64,000 nt of DNA from positions 74,524 to 138,523 of the forward strand of contig JAAUZH010000012.1 of NCBI GenBank assembly GCA_014804675.1, given 5' to 3'. The stretch is from Lachnospiraceae bacterium (lineage in GTDB: Bacteria > Bacillota > Clostridia > Lachnospirales > Lachnospiraceae). The notes beneath the pieces were generated by a model. The model had not been told where the DNA came from. It worked only from the letters and a program-made list of their open reading frames with translations, and ran no database searches. Shown here in pieces: positions 8,728 to 18,504 of the stretch. Numbering within the stretch: the first letter of the stretch is position 1; each line of letters begins with the position of its first letter. The translations under genes and the position numbers were made by a program.

Positions 8728-9245
8728 AAAACTGGTGGCTGAAAAATTGGCAGATCCGGAATCCAAAAAGAAAACACATAAAATAAAAAGACATCAGTTG
8801 CCAAATAAAGAAGGCACAGCCAGCATACCCATGCAGGAAAGAAGTATTTTTTTAAAGATAACCCATGATAAATACCGAGCATAAGGGCAGCCAGCAATAA
8901 AAGGCAGTCGGAAACAATCCCTTCTATAAGAAAGCCAACCTTTAATCCGTAATATCCCATAGCAACTGAAAATTTCCCGATAAAAACTGCAGGCGCCGCC
9001 ATGATGACTCTGGTTTTTATGGGAATCTGTCTAATCAGTTTATTCCAGGGACATAGAAAAACAATGCAGATAGGATAAAAAACAAGCTTTAAGTGCTCCC
9101 AGATACTTTCACTGACGGGCATAAGCCCGGCTAATGGAAAAAACCTTCCCAAAAGGTCGTAAGTAAAATGAAGGATGGCGGCACATACATAAGCAATTGC
9201 TACTGATATGAGAAAATATTTTACACCCGGTGTTTTTGATTTCAT
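8724..9245 (-). CDS. DUF6512-like integral membrane protein
   Basis: A 173-residue protein with five or so hydrophobic helices. The [29 protein letters not shown] segment (histidine, [15 protein letters not shown] motif) is typical of the small uncharacterised membrane family DUF6512. The start is taken at 9245, where AGAGG is 8 bases upstream; an ATG seven codons earlier has no RBS. Its stop overlaps the proS stop by 4 bases in tail-to-tail orientation, so proS has no space for its own terminator before it. Function unknown. Confidence 0.65.
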   Translation of the reverse strand: MKSKTPGVKYFLISVAIAYVCAAILHFTYDLLGRFFPLAGLMPVSESIWEHLKLVFYPICIVFLCPWNKLIRQIPIKTRVIMAAPAVFIGKFSVAMGYYGLKVGFLIEGIVSDCLLLLAALMLGIYHGLSLKKYFFPAWVCWLCLLYLATDVFLFYVFSFWIPDLPIFQPPVF

Positions 9246-9339
9246 AAGGAAAACCTCTTTTTTCATTTTTTCAGGTTAATAAAATAAGGAAATATTTATT
9301 TCTAGTATATCTTTTTTAATAAAATATATGAAAATAGAA

Positions 9340-9396
9340 AAAGCTTATATAAAAACACAGCGAAACCAATCAGTTTCGGTTTTTATATAGGCTTTA
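9340..9396 (-). terminator. Terminator of the HAD/GNAT operon
   Basis: A long AT-rich hairpin (AAGC-TATATAAAAAC ... GTTTTTATATA-GGCTT) with internal CGAAACC/GGTTTCG pairs. It lies just past the stop of the minus-strand HAD gene and ends in T/A-rich sequence on both strands. Confidence 0.65.
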
Positions 9397-9460
9397 TTTT
9401 CTATCATTATATATTCATATGCAGATGCAAATTATTTAGTAATTTTCCAACCAGATGAAA

Positions 9461-10279
9461 TCAGTCTACAATAAATTTGTCAATGACAGTCACAATACCA
9501 TCTTCATCATTAGATTTCGTAATAAAATCAGCCGCTTCTTTTACCTTGTCCTGTGCGTTAGCCATTGCTACCCCAATGCCTGCATATTCAATCATGGTCA
9601 TATCATTAAACCCATCCCCGCAGCAGATAGCATTTTCTCTTGTAAGCCCTACAGAGCTTAGCATACGGTCTAAGGAAGCTGCTTTATCCACATTCTTAGG
9701 CATAATCTCAATGAAAAACGGTTCTGAACGGTAAATACTTAAAATGTCCCCATACATTTCCTGCAATTCCTTTTCATAATTTTCAGCAATTTCAGGGGGT
9801 GCGGTCATAAGGCACTTATTCACGTCAAAATCCACATATTTGGGGAAATGCGTCACTTTTTTGATAGGCATTCCATTGATACGGGACTCCAGTTCAATGT
9901 ATTCATCTGTTCTTGTGCCAAGAATAATATTGTCTCCTAAATAGGTGACAATGCCCATGTCGTTTGCCCTTGCATACCGGTAAAGGCCCGGTATTACAGA
10001 AGCTGGCAGGGTCTTCTGGTATACGATTTCCCCTGAACGGCAGTTTATGATTCTTCCACCATTGAAGGAAAGCAGGTAACCGCCATATTTTTCCAGCTCC
10101 AGTTCCTCAGCGTAGCGCCTCATTCCGGGTGTGGGACGGCCAGAAGCCAGAATGACCTTGTGCCCTCTTTTCATAATATCTATGATTCCCCGCTTTGTAT
10201 TTTCTGTTATTTCCTTTTGTGAATTGGTCAGCGTGCCGTCGATATCCAAAACAAGCACCTTTTCATCTCGTGTTTTCAT
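9461..10279 (-). CDS. Cof-type HAD-superfamily hydrolase (HAD-IIB)
   Basis: A 272-residue haloacid-dehalogenase-type phosphatase. Motif I DIDGTLTNS supplies the two catalytic aspartates, motif II is ASGRPTPG, and motif III/IV CCGDGFNDMTMIEYAGIGVAM binds magnesium. The long cap between motifs II and III marks the Cof/YidA-like C2B group, which dephosphorylates small sugar phosphates or flavin-like compounds. It overlaps the upstream GNAT gene by 4 bp and is co-transcribed with it. Substrate not assignable. Confidence 0.92.
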   Translation of the reverse strand: MKTRDEKVLVLDIDGTLTNSQKEITENTKRGIIDIMKRGHKVILASGRPTPGMRRYAEELELEKYGGYLLSFNGGRIINCRSGEIVYQKTLPASVIPGLYRYARANDMGIVTYLGDNIILGTRTDEYIELESRINGMPIKKVTHFPKYVDFDVNKCLMTAPPEIAENYEKELQEMYGDILSIYRSEPFFIEIMPKNVDKAASLDRMLSSVGLTRENAICCGDGFNDMTMIEYAGIGVAMANAQDKVKEAADFITKSNDEDGIVTVIDKFIVD

Positions 10280-10725
10280 AGTCCATGTTCCTTTTTCTTC
10301 TTGCGATAATACATGAGGTATTCAACTTCGCCTAAATCCTCATTTACTTCCTCCGACTTTTTAAGAAGCCCCTGCCCCTCGTAAAACCGGTATGCTCCAT
10401 AATTGTTTTCAAATACATGAAGAGTAAAAAAATCATAGTCCTCTTTGATATAATTTAAAAGTCTGGAACCGATTCCGATACCGCGGTAATCCTTTTCTAC
10501 AAAAAGCCCGGCAAGATAGCCTTCATCCATGCCGATAAAACCTACCACCTTCCCGTCTATCTCATAAACAAAGGTATCCACTTCCAAAATGGCTCTGGAA
10601 ACATAGGAAAAGTTTCTGTCCCAATAATCTTTTGGAATAAAATCATGGGCTTCCAAATTGCCGTCATACCAGATTTTCATTACTTTTTTCAAGTCGTCTG
10701 GAATCATCTTTCTTATAAAATCCAT
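10276..10725 (-). CDS. GNAT-family N-acetyltransferase
   Basis: A 149-residue acetyl-CoA-dependent acyltransferase. The CoA-binding motif A is seen as LAGLFVEKDYRGIGIGSRLLNYIKE (R-x-x-G-x-G), preceded by VVGFIGMDE (motif D strand) and followed by LHVFENNYGAYRFYEGQG (motif B, typical N-x-x-A-x-x-F-Y-x-x-x-G). ATG 10725 is preferred since GGGGAG is 7 bases upstream; a longer frame upstream has no RBS. First gene of the operon with the HAD phosphatase. Acceptor unknown. Confidence 0.88.
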   Translation of the reverse strand: MDFIRKMIPDDLKKVMKIWYDGNLEAHDFIPKDYWDRNFSYVSRAILEVDTFVYEIDGKVVGFIGMDEGYLAGLFVEKDYRGIGIGSRLLNYIKEDYDFFTLHVFENNYGAYRFYEGQGLLKKSEEVNEDLGEVEYLMYYRKKKKEHGL

Positions 10726-10982
10726 ATAATACTCCCCGCAGTGTTCGTAAAGAGTAAGCTGGAGCTTGGGGTATAGCATAGATACCACAAACCGGCACCT
10801 TCTCCTAAGAAATATACAGTTATCTGCTACCGATTATTATTATACTAAAAACTCTTCCCTTTGACTAGTATAAGGTTTGCAAGTATACTGAAAATTGATT
10901 TCCGTGTTGTGCAAATAAACCTAATTGTGTTAAAATAACTATTATTTATAACAGTGAACTTAAATCAGAGAGGAAAAAATGA

Positions 10983-13900
10983 ATGAATATCTGGAAGATA
11001 TTGGACATTGAAGAAACAAAGGATAAGAATGTAATTCGGGACGCCTATCGGAAAAAATTAGTATTGGTAAATCCGGAGGAAGACCAGCAGGGGTTTATGG
11101 AGCTTCGCAGGGCATATGAACAGGCTATGGCAGCAGCTGACAGGACAGGGGAAGAGAATGGACCTGATGTAATGGAAAAGGAAGAAGGGCAGAATACTCC
11201 CATAGGATTATGGATAAAAAGTGTTGATGCTCTATATCAGGATATAAGACTTCGGGGAAATGTAGAAAAATGGAAAGAGCTTTTAGAGCAGGACATCTGC
11301 TTTTCTTTAGAAACAAAAACAGAGGTTCGGGACGAGCTGTTGAAATATTTCATGTCTCACAATTATCTACCTCAGGAAATATGGAAGCTGTTGGATGACA
11401 GGTTTTTGTTAAGGGAATATAGGGAGGAGCTTTATGAAAAGTTTCCTGCCGATTATATTGATCAGGGAGTTATTCAAAATATTGAGTATAAGGAATTTAT
11501 AGAGATACAATATACCGAGTCCATGGGTGGCAGGGATTATGACCAATTTTACAGTAAGTGTTATGAACTGTATCATTTGTTAGTGGAAGGAAATACAGAA
11601 GAGGCGGAGCAAAAATTTTCCCAGCTGGAAGAATTAAAGATTTATCACCCTTATGTGGATGTATTACGTATACGGTATTTACTAATAAAGGAAGAAATAG
11701 AAGAAGCGGAGGAATTAATCGGAATCATAAAAGAAAAGCTGCCGGAGGATATACAGGTGCTTCGTGCAGAGGCAGATACATATTTGGTTAAGAAAGAATA
11801 TGATAAGGCAAAGACTGCTTACAAAAACATACTAAAGCTTTTTCCGGATCATTATAATGCAAAAGTGGCTTTAGGAGATATCTGCTTTGAGCTAAAGGAA
11901 TATAAAGAAGCTAAAGAATATTATGACCAAGCTTATGATATTCATAAAAATGATTATCTGGGACAGAAAATATTGAATTGCGCAGAGAAATTAGAAAAGA
12001 TTTATTATCAAAGATGGGAAGAAAATCCTCATGATTTGGAAAATGCCATTGAGTTAGCCAGGGCTTATTATCAGCAAAGCAAGTTCAAACAGTCCTTGAA
12101 GATTCTATTAGATATGGTTCCTGACGAAGAGAACCAATTAGAACATGCACATTTAATAGGCTGTAACTATATGTACATGCAGGAATATGAAAAATCGTTA
12201 CCTTATTTAAAACAATGGATAAGGGAAACAGAGAAATTAAAAGAAGATGGAACAGAAAAAAGAAAAAAAGCAATTAAAAGATTAAGCACGGCATATCAAT
12301 GTACAGCACAGGCGCTGGCGGGACTGAAAAAATATGAGGAGGCAGACGAATATCTGGAGCGGGCGCTTGCAACCGGAATACAGACAATAGATGTTTATGA
12401 GGAAAAGGCAAGATTCTTCTTTTTCCAGAAAAAATATGATGATGTTTTAAAAATCTGTGACAAAATATTGGAATATGACAGAAGCTCTCCGATAGCATAT
12501 GGACTTCGGGCAGAAATATTTTATGAGCAAAGTTATTATTTGGATTCCTTAAGGGAATGGGACTGCTGCATTAAGATTTCTCCCAATAATCTGAGTTATT
12601 ATATTAAAAAGACAGACTGCCTTTACCTGATGGAAAAATATGATGAGGCTTTGGAAGTACTGGACTATGTAAAAGAAAACGGAGCTGAAAGTGACAGTAT
12701 TGTTATGTGGGAAGCGATGATTGAAGGCGCTAAAGGAAATCAGGAGGAAGCCTTAAAGACATTGCTTGACATAAGCATAAGAGCGGAGGCGGCAAAAGAT
12801 TTTGAGCAGGCAATCGTGCATAGATTATATTTTGAAATAGGAAGAATATATGCCCATAAAAAACAAAATGATGAGGCGAAGTTTTATCTTGATAAGGCAT
12901 TGAAAGCAAATCCGCATTTTGTAAGGGGTATTATTTTTAAGGGAAATATCTATTGGCTTGAAAAGGACTTTGAGGCTGCGCTCACATGCTTTTTGCAGGC
13001 ATTGGAAGAAGAGCCGGGGCATGAAAAAATAAACGGGTGGATTGGCGAAGTCTATGAAGATAAGAAGGAACATGAAAATGCAATTACTTATTATACGAAA
13101 CAGTTAGAGATTGCTCCAAATGCGTTTATCTATTTGAGTAGAGGATGGTGCTACGAGGGACTGAAAAAGTACGGGGAAGCAAAGCAGGATTATAAGAAAA
13201 GCATACAATTAGATCCGAACAATGGAAACACTTACTGCCTGTTAGCCAATTGCTATATGTGGGAAGGGCAGGACGAAAAGGCAATGGAATATTTTAAGGA
13301 GGGCTTTGAAAAAAATGATAAAGAACCGATTGCCTGGCAGTATCGTTGTTACATACAGTGCTGCAGGAGGCTTCAGAGGTGGGATAAGGCAATTGCGCTT
13401 TATAATCGGTGTATAATTCAGGTGCAGGATCCTTTTGACAGGAAAAAATTAGGGGAGCTTTATATGGTTATGGGGCAATATGAACAAGCTCTTGCCGAAT
13501 ATACACAATATGGAAGATTTGGTGAGCAATATCGGGTTCATATGATAAAAGATATGGTAAGGTGTCTGTTGCATATGAAAAGGATAGAGGATGCAGAACA
13601 AATCATACAGAAAGAATTTGGGGATATTTTTCTTGCGCCGGACATGGCTGAAAGAGATTATAATGCAAGGATAATGGATATTTATCTGTATCTGACCATG
13701 AAAAAAATATTTCAGGCGAAACGGGAATATAAAAGGATGCTGCGGAGGATTCATAGAACAAAGGCAGGCGAACCCAAGAGAATCATATATTTAAAGTGTT
13801 ATTTTGCTTTAAGGAGAAAAAAGAGCCGAAAGATATATGATAAAAGCCTGAAGAGTCATATATGCAGCATGGAAAAAGAAGCAAAAGAGATGGTTCTGGA

Positions 13901-14189
13901 TTCTCTAGAACACATTGCTAAAAGAGATAGTTCCTTAGCGCTTGTAGAATTGGCAAGGGATCATTATGAAAAAGCAATGGAATATGCGCAAAGCGCATTG
14001 ACATGTAAAAGGTGCAGGGATTGCAGTTTTTGTCAATGTATAGATGCACTGTTTGTAAAGGCAATGGTTTTGGAAATAACCGGAAGATTTGAAGAAGCAT
14101 TGACTTGTTACGTAAAGCTCATGAACCTGGATGGAGGAGATTTAGATTATATTATGGCATATGAACGAATTTATAAAAAAATGAAATGA
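10983..14189 (+). CDS. Giant TPR protein with degenerate N-terminal J-domain
   Basis: A 1068-residue protein. Residues 1-50 align with a J-domain (IWKILDIEETKDKNVIRDAYRKKLV ... FMELRRAYEQA), but the essential HPD tripeptide reads NPE. The rest is alpha-helical and largely tetratricopeptide-like repeats (for example DYLVKKEYDKAKTAYKNILKLFPDHYNAKVALGDI; ENAITYYTKQLEIAPNAFIYLSRGWCYEGLKKYGEAKQDYKKSIQLDPNNGNTYCLLANCY), about 20 units. AGAGAGGA precedes ATG 10983; an out-of-frame ATG 4 bases earlier is a decoy. The next gene, 20 bp away, is an Hsp70, so this is probably its co-chaperone/scaffold. With HPD lost, classical stimulation of the Hsp70 ATPase is doubtful. Confidence 0.85.
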   Translation: MNIWKILDIEETKDKNVIRDAYRKKLVLVNPEEDQQGFMELRRAYEQAMAAADRTGEENGPDVMEKEEGQNTPIGLWIKSVDALYQDIRLRGNVEKWKELLEQDICFSLETKTEVRDELLKYFMSHNYLPQEIWKLLDDRFLLREYREELYEKFPADYIDQGVIQNIEYKEFIEIQYTESMGGRDYDQFYSKCYELYHLLVEGNTEEAEQKFSQLEELKIYHPYVDVLRIRYLLIKEEIEEAEELIGIIKEKLPEDIQVLRAEADTYLVKKEYDKAKTAYKNILKLFPDHYNAKVALGDICFELKEYKEAKEYYDQAYDIHKNDYLGQKILNCAEKLEKIYYQRWEENPHDLENAIELARAYYQQSKFKQSLKILLDMVPDEENQLEHAHLIGCNYMYMQEYEKSLPYLKQWIRETEKLKEDGTEKRKKAIKRLSTAYQCTAQALAGLKKYEEADEYLERALATGIQTIDVYEEKARFFFFQKKYDDVLKICDKILEYDRSSPIAYGLRAEIFYEQSYYLDSLREWDCCIKISPNNLSYYIKKTDCLYLMEKYDEALEVLDYVKENGAESDSIVMWEAMIEGAKGNQEEALKTLLDISIRAEAAKDFEQAIVHRLYFEIGRIYAHKKQNDEAKFYLDKALKANPHFVRGIIFKGNIYWLEKDFEAALTCFLQALEEEPGHEKINGWIGEVYEDKKEHENAITYYTKQLEIAPNAFIYLSRGWCYEGLKKYGEAKQDYKKSIQLDPNNGNTYCLLANCYMWEGQDEKAMEYFKEGFEKNDKEPIAWQYRCYIQCCRRLQRWDKAIALYNRCIIQVQDPFDRKKLGELYMVMGQYEQALAEYTQYGRFGEQYRVHMIKDMVRCLLHMKRIEDAEQIIQKEFGDIFLAPDMAERDYNARIMDIYLYLTMKKIFQAKREYKRMLRRIHRTKAGEPKRIIYLKCYFALRRKKSRKIYDKSLKSHICSMEKEAKEMVLDSLEHIAKRDSSLALVELARDHYEKAMEYAQSALTCKRCRDCSFCQCIDALFVKAMVLEITGRFEEALTCYVKLMNLDGGDLDYIMAYERIYKKMK

Positions 14190-14209
14190 GATATGCGGGG
14201 AGACAATAC

Positions 14210-15904
14210 ATGATAGTAGGAATTGATTTAGGAACAACGAACAGCTTGATTTCTTATTATGAAAACGGAGAAGCAAAAATAATTCCAAATCGGTTAGGTG
14301 AGAATCTGACCCCCTCTGTGGTGAGCATGGACGATGAACATACTATATACATAGGCAAAACTGCAAAGGAAAGACAAATCAAATATGGCTGTGATACAGT
14401 AGACGTATTTAAAAGAAGCATGGGAACGAATAAGGAGTTCCTTCTTAAGGGAAAAAAGTATCGGGCAGAAGAAATTGCCTCCTTTATTTTACGTGGATTA
14501 AAAGAGGATGCAGAGGTCTATTTGAATCAAACAGTGGAAGAAGCGGTAATCAGTGTGCCGGCATATTTTAATGACCAGCAGAGAAAGGCAACTAAAAAAG
14601 CAGGAGAACTGGCAGGCTTGAAGGTAGAAAGAATTATCAATGAGCCTACTGCTGCAGCGATTTCCTATGGAATCCGGCAAAGGGAAGCAAATACACGTTT
14701 TCTGGTCTTTGATTTGGGAGGCGGAACCTTTGATGTTTCTATTTTAGAGCTGTATCATAACATTATGGAAGTGCGGGCCGTTGCAGGAGATAACTATTTA
14801 GGCGGCGAGGATTTTACCAAAGTTTTGTACGACATGTTTATAAAAGAAAAAAATCTGTCAGAAAGCAAACTGTCGGATAAAACCCTTGCGCATATCAGGA
14901 GACAGGCAGAATTATGCAAGCTGGGATTTTCCAAAGGAAATACTTCCTTTATGCAGTGCAATATAGACGGAGAAGAGGTGGAAGCTTCTATATCACTGGA
15001 AAAATATCGAATAGAATGTCTCCCGCTTTTGGAAAAGATTCAAAAACCAATCGAAAGAAGTTTAAAGGATGCAGGCATAAAGCTTTCCCAGATTGATGAG
15101 GTCATTTTAGTGGGAGGCGCCACAAAGCTGCCCATTATCCGGAAATTTGTAGGAAAGCTGTTTGGAAAGCTGCCGAATGTTTCATTGAACCCGGATGAGG
15201 TGGTTGCCCTTGGCGCTGCTATGCAGGGTGCCATGAAGGAACGAAATGAGATGATCAAGGAAGTGGTTTTAACGGATGTGTGTCCTTTTACCCTTGGCAC
15301 AGAGGTTGCCATCAGCCTTGATAAGGATACAAAGGAAGGAGGACATTTCTGTCCGATCATTGAAAGAAATACGGTAATACCTGTAAGCCGGCAGGAGACA
15401 TTGTATACAGCTCAGGATGACCAGACATCCATTCGGCTAAAGGTTCTTCAGGGAGAAAGCAGGTTTGCCAAAAACAATTTGTATTTAGGAGAAATCAATG
15501 TTTCCGTTCCAAAGGGAAAGGAAGGGGAAGAAAGCATTGAAGTAACTTATACTTATGATGTAAATTCTATTTTAGAAGTGGTAGTAAAGGTTGTATCCAC
15601 CGGTGAAGAAAAGAAATTGATCATACAAAAAGAAGACTGTACTCTCACACGGGAAGAAATTGAAAAAAGATTTGAAGAGTTAAGCTATCTGAAAATCCTT
15701 CCAAGGGACGAGGAGGCAAATAAGAGGCTTCTGTTTCGGGGAGAAAGGTTGTATGAAGAATCCTTCGGCACCATGAGAAGCCAGATTGATTATGCGGTTA
15801 CAGAATTTGAAAAGGTGCTCGACAGCCGTGATAAAGCAAAGATTGAGGAAGCAGCGGAAAAGCTGCGGAGATTTCTGGATGAAATAGAGGAGGAACCCTT
15901 ATAA
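14210..15904 (+). CDS. Hsp70-family chaperone (HscC-like)
   Basis: A 564-residue DnaK homologue, shorter than housekeeping DnaK (about 610-640). The nucleotide-binding domain has phosphate 1 (GIDLGTTNSL), connect 1 (EAVISVPAYFNDQQRKATKKAGELAGL), NEPTAAAISYG, phosphate 2 (FDLGGGTFDVSIL) and adenosine (VILVGGATKLPIIRKFV) motifs. The substrate-binding domain is present but the lid is short, as in HscC-type proteins. ATG 14210 has GGGGAG 7 bases upstream. It follows the degenerate-J/TPR gene in one operon; the two are likely a dedicated chaperone pair with unknown clients. Confidence 0.9.
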   Translation: MIVGIDLGTTNSLISYYENGEAKIIPNRLGENLTPSVVSMDDEHTIYIGKTAKERQIKYGCDTVDVFKRSMGTNKEFLLKGKKYRAEEIASFILRGLKEDAEVYLNQTVEEAVISVPAYFNDQQRKATKKAGELAGLKVERIINEPTAAAISYGIRQREANTRFLVFDLGGGTFDVSILELYHNIMEVRAVAGDNYLGGEDFTKVLYDMFIKEKNLSESKLSDKTLAHIRRQAELCKLGFSKGNTSFMQCNIDGEEVEASISLEKYRIECLPLLEKIQKPIERSLKDAGIKLSQIDEVILVGGATKLPIIRKFVGKLFGKLPNVSLNPDEVVALGAAMQGAMKERNEMIKEVVLTDVCPFTLGTEVAISLDKDTKEGGHFCPIIERNTVIPVSRQETLYTAQDDQTSIRLKVLQGESRFAKNNLYLGEINVSVPKGKEGEESIEVTYTYDVNSILEVVVKVVSTGEEKKLIIQKEDCTLTREEIEKRFEELSYLKILPRDEEANKRLLFRGERLYEESFGTMRSQIDYAVTEFEKVLDSRDKAKIEEAAEKLRRFLDEIEEEPL

Positions 15905-15928
15905 TGAATAGCAAAATGTAAAATATAC

Positions 15929-15957
15929 TTGACAAAGTGCTATTGGGTTGATATCTT
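15929..15957 (+). promoter_or_regulatory. Promoter of the CPBP protease gene
   Basis: TTGACA, 17-bp spacer, TATCTT, about 40 bases before the RBS of the gene at 16003. Confidence 0.6.
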
Positions 15958-16002
15958 GTTACCAAGAACAAATTTGGAAAACAAAAGAAAGAAGGAAACA
16001 AG

Positions 16003-17028
16003 ATGGAAACAAATAGTACAGAAGCAAAAGATTATTTAAAAGAGATTGCAGGCAAAATGGGATGGCGATATGCAGTCTTTGCAGTTGTAGTAATAGGGAT
16101 ACAGTTGCTGGCATCGAGGATTCTGTCGGCTTTGGCGCCACAGTGGATAGAAGCGAATGTATCTTTGGTTCAATTTCTGCTTGTTATTTTTTCGGTTGAT
16201 ATGATTGGTTTTCCTGTAATTTTTATCCTGTCTAAGAAGATACCTGCAGCAAAGCTCGAAAAGCACAATATGGGATTTGGGAAATTGATCGTATGTGTGT
16301 TGATAGGAGCTGGTATATGTGGCGCAGGCATGATTATAGGCAATATTTTCCACTTTGCGCTTATGCTTCCCTTTGGCGTAAATATGGAAGAGGTAAATCA
16401 GCTTGGAAACCTGATGCTTGGTTCCGATGCTTTTATCCGGATTCTCACAGTAGGAATACTGGCACCTATATTTGAAGAGCTGATTTTTAGAAAACTACTG
16501 ATCGACCGAATTGTAAAACACGGGGAATTTGCAGCCATTTTAATGTCCGGCCTTATGTTTGGTTTGTTCCATGGAAATTTTTCACAGTTCTTTTATGCAA
16601 CGGGGCTTGGGCTGTTTTGGGCTTTTATTTACATTAAGACCGGGAAAATATGGTACACCATGTTGTTTCATATGATTGTCAACCTGTCCTCATCGGTTGT
16701 TACGGTATATTTATCACAGTCCTATCTTCAGGCGATATCAACGGCAGGAGAAGATATGTCCGGATTGACGCAGGAAGGAATGCTTGCTATGTTTCTATAT
16801 TTAGGATGGATGGGAATCCTGATAGTTTGCTGCATTGCAGGTATTATTCTTTTTATCGTGAACAGAAAAAAATTCTATCTAAATGCCAATGTTGCAGGAA
16901 TGAGCAAAAAGGAAATGACAGGCAGCGCACTTTCTAGTAAGGGTATGATAGTTTATTATATTCCATGCATTCTATTATTTTTGATGGTATATATACCCAC
17001 AATTGTAAATTTCTTTACAGACAGATAG
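16003..17028 (+). CDS. CPBP-family intramembrane metalloprotease
   Basis: A 341-residue membrane protein with about eight helices and the CPBP/Abi motifs FEELIFRKLL (Glu-Glu and Arg), FGLFHGNFSQF (His) and MLFHMIVN (His). This is the larger YdiL/BlpL-like form and is not closely similar to the CPBP protein at 4.2-5.1 kb. GAAGGAAACAAG precedes the ATG. Its downstream neighbour is a membrane protein with an XRE gene, a grouping that resembles peptide-immunity or envelope-stress loci, but no bacteriocin gene is visible nearby. Confidence 0.87.
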   Translation: METNSTEAKDYLKEIAGKMGWRYAVFAVVVIGIQLLASRILSALAPQWIEANVSLVQFLLVIFSVDMIGFPVIFILSKKIPAAKLEKHNMGFGKLIVCVLIGAGICGAGMIIGNIFHFALMLPFGVNMEEVNQLGNLMLGSDAFIRILTVGILAPIFEELIFRKLLIDRIVKHGEFAAILMSGLMFGLFHGNFSQFFYATGLGLFWAFIYIKTGKIWYTMLFHMIVNLSSSVVTVYLSQSYLQAISTAGEDMSGLTQEGMLAMFLYLGWMGILIVCCIAGIILFIVNRKKFYLNANVAGMSKKEMTGSALSSKGMIVYYIPCILLFLMVYIPTIVNFFTDR

Positions 17029-17052
17029 TTTTCATTAATGGGGGAGCTTGGT

Positions 17053-18081
17053 ATGAAGAACAAAAAACTTGCAGTGATAATAGTTTCCTTAGTCATGTTA
17101 ATAGTCGTGTTGCTTTTGACCATGGGATTCTTCTTAAGAGGAGCCGGTTTGCAGGATGCTGATGTGGATATGAGTGACACCCGGGATATATCTGTGGTAG
17201 ACGGGCAGGCAGAGCCGGAAAAATATGCTTTTGATCTGCAGATTCCAAAAGCCGGAACTTATATTATTTCTGCGAAATGGAAACTAGAAAGACCGGGATT
17301 TATCACAGGATTGGTTGTATCTGATAAACAGGGAAAGGAAGTATTTGCAGCTACCGCAGACAGCTGTGAAATAGATTCTGGCGGCCTGCAATTAGAGGAA
17401 GCAGTATATACCGTAGAATTTTATTATTTGTCAAATCTCCGGGTCTATGAGCAGTTTCTTTTGGATAGAGAGTTTGAAAATACAGAAATGTATGAAGATT
17501 TTGAATCAAATGGAAGCTGGGAGTGGCAGTATCACTTAAAATTAACCAGAGTAAGCAATATAAAAGGGATTGCAATTTTATGTGGTATCGTAGTTAGCAT
17601 TTTATTTACAATATTTTTATTAGCACTAACCAAGAAAGACAACAATGTAAAATGTAAATTTGATGAGCGTCAGGAGTATATAAGAGGAAGAGGATTTAAA
17701 TATGGCTTTTTTTCCATGCTGATTTGTAATGCATTGTTTGTTTGTATGAACCTGGCAGAAATTCCTTTGTTTGCAGAATTTGAAGTTCTCATACTTATAG
17801 GAAGCGCCATTGGAATTGGTTTCTGGGTGGTATATTGTATATGGAATGAGGGCTATTTTGCCTTGAATGAAGATAAGAAAAAGTTAATGATTCTATTTGC
17901 GGTAATTGCAATCATGAATTTTATTATAGGTGGTATCCAGCTTGCTCATGGAAGGGTAATACAGAATGGAAAATTGACATATTACAGTATAAATTTTATT
18001 TGTGGATTCCTTTTTATAGTGATATTTTTGACTATGTTTTTAAAGAAGGTCTGTAGGGATGGAGAGGATGAGCAGGAATGA
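17053..18081 (+). CDS. Membrane protein with exported N-terminal domain
   Basis: I do not recognise a characterised family. The 342-residue product begins with a signal-anchor helix (LAVIIVSLVMLIVVLLLTMGFFL), then about 140 residues predicted outside the cell and rich in beta strand, then a helix at about 178-198 and four further helices. Before the later helices is a FDERQEYIRGRGFKYGF segment, similar to the DERQxxIRG motif found in DUF2178/DUF6773-like membrane proteins next to small XRE regulators. Start 17053 is chosen because GGGGGAG is 6 bases upstream. It overlaps the XRE gene by 4 bp. Confidence 0.7.
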   Translation: MKNKKLAVIIVSLVMLIVVLLLTMGFFLRGAGLQDADVDMSDTRDISVVDGQAEPEKYAFDLQIPKAGTYIISAKWKLERPGFITGLVVSDKQGKEVFAATADSCEIDSGGLQLEEAVYTVEFYYLSNLRVYEQFLLDREFENTEMYEDFESNGSWEWQYHLKLTRVSNIKGIAILCGIVVSILFTIFLLALTKKDNNVKCKFDERQEYIRGRGFKYGFFSMLICNALFVCMNLAEIPLFAEFEVLILIGSAIGIGFWVVYCIWNEGYFALNEDKKKLMILFAVIAIMNFIIGGIQLAHGRVIQNGKLTYYSINFICGFLFIVIFLTMFLKKVCRDGEDEQE

Positions 18082-18272
18082 AAAATCTGAAACTGAAATC
18101 TGCCCGGGCGGCTCTGGACTTGTCCCAACAGGATCTGGCAGAAAAGGTGGGGGTGTCCAGACAGACCATCAGTGCCATTGAAAAGGGTGATTATAATCCA
18201 ACTATCAATCTATGCAGGACAATTTGCAAGGTCTTGGGGAAAACTCTGGATGAGCTGTTTTGGGAAGAATGA
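18078..18272 (+). CDS. Small XRE-family regulator
   Basis: A 64-residue protein that is a single Cro/CI helix-turn-helix (LDLSQQDLAEKVGVSRQTISAIEKGDYNPTINLCRTICKVLGKTLDELF), the minimal form typical of self-regulating partners of membrane proteins. Its start codon overlaps the stop of the upstream membrane protein gene (ATGA), so they are coupled. The target is probably its own operon. Confidence 0.9.
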   Translation: MKNLKLKSARAALDLSQQDLAEKVGVSRQTISAIEKGDYNPTINLCRTICKVLGKTLDELFWEE

Positions 18273-18337
18273 AGAAAAGAGGCTGAATGATCGTAATAGA
18301 TACGGCGTTTGGCCTTTTTCTTTTTGTCCGAACCAAA

Positions 18338-18392
18338 ATCGAAAAATAATAAATTTTTATTGATTTTCGATAAATTTATATTGACTTTCGAT
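18338..18392 (+). promoter_or_regulatory. Three-copy operator before the DUF2975 gene
   Basis: TATTGATTTTCGAT (18358-18371) is repeated as TATTGACTTTCGAT (18379-18392), exactly 21 bp apart, and an inverted near-copy (ATCGAAAAATAATA, 18338-18351) lies upstream. The third copy covers the -35 box. Placement fits a repressor site, probably for the small XRE protein two genes down. Confidence 0.55.
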
Positions 18393-18409
18393 TTCCATGG
18401 TGGTATATT
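18381..18409 (+). promoter_or_regulatory. Promoter of the DUF2975/YozG-like pair
   Basis: TTGACT, 17-bp spacer, TATATT with an extended TGG. The -35 lies within a copy of the TATTGANTTTCGAT repeat. Confidence 0.7.
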
Positions 18410-18504
18410 GTGGTAAATGAAAAAGGAATCATATGCCGATTTCATATACACATGTGGGGAGTTTTGGCCAAAACTCCAAATAAAAGATAAGAAAGGATCC
18501 TATC

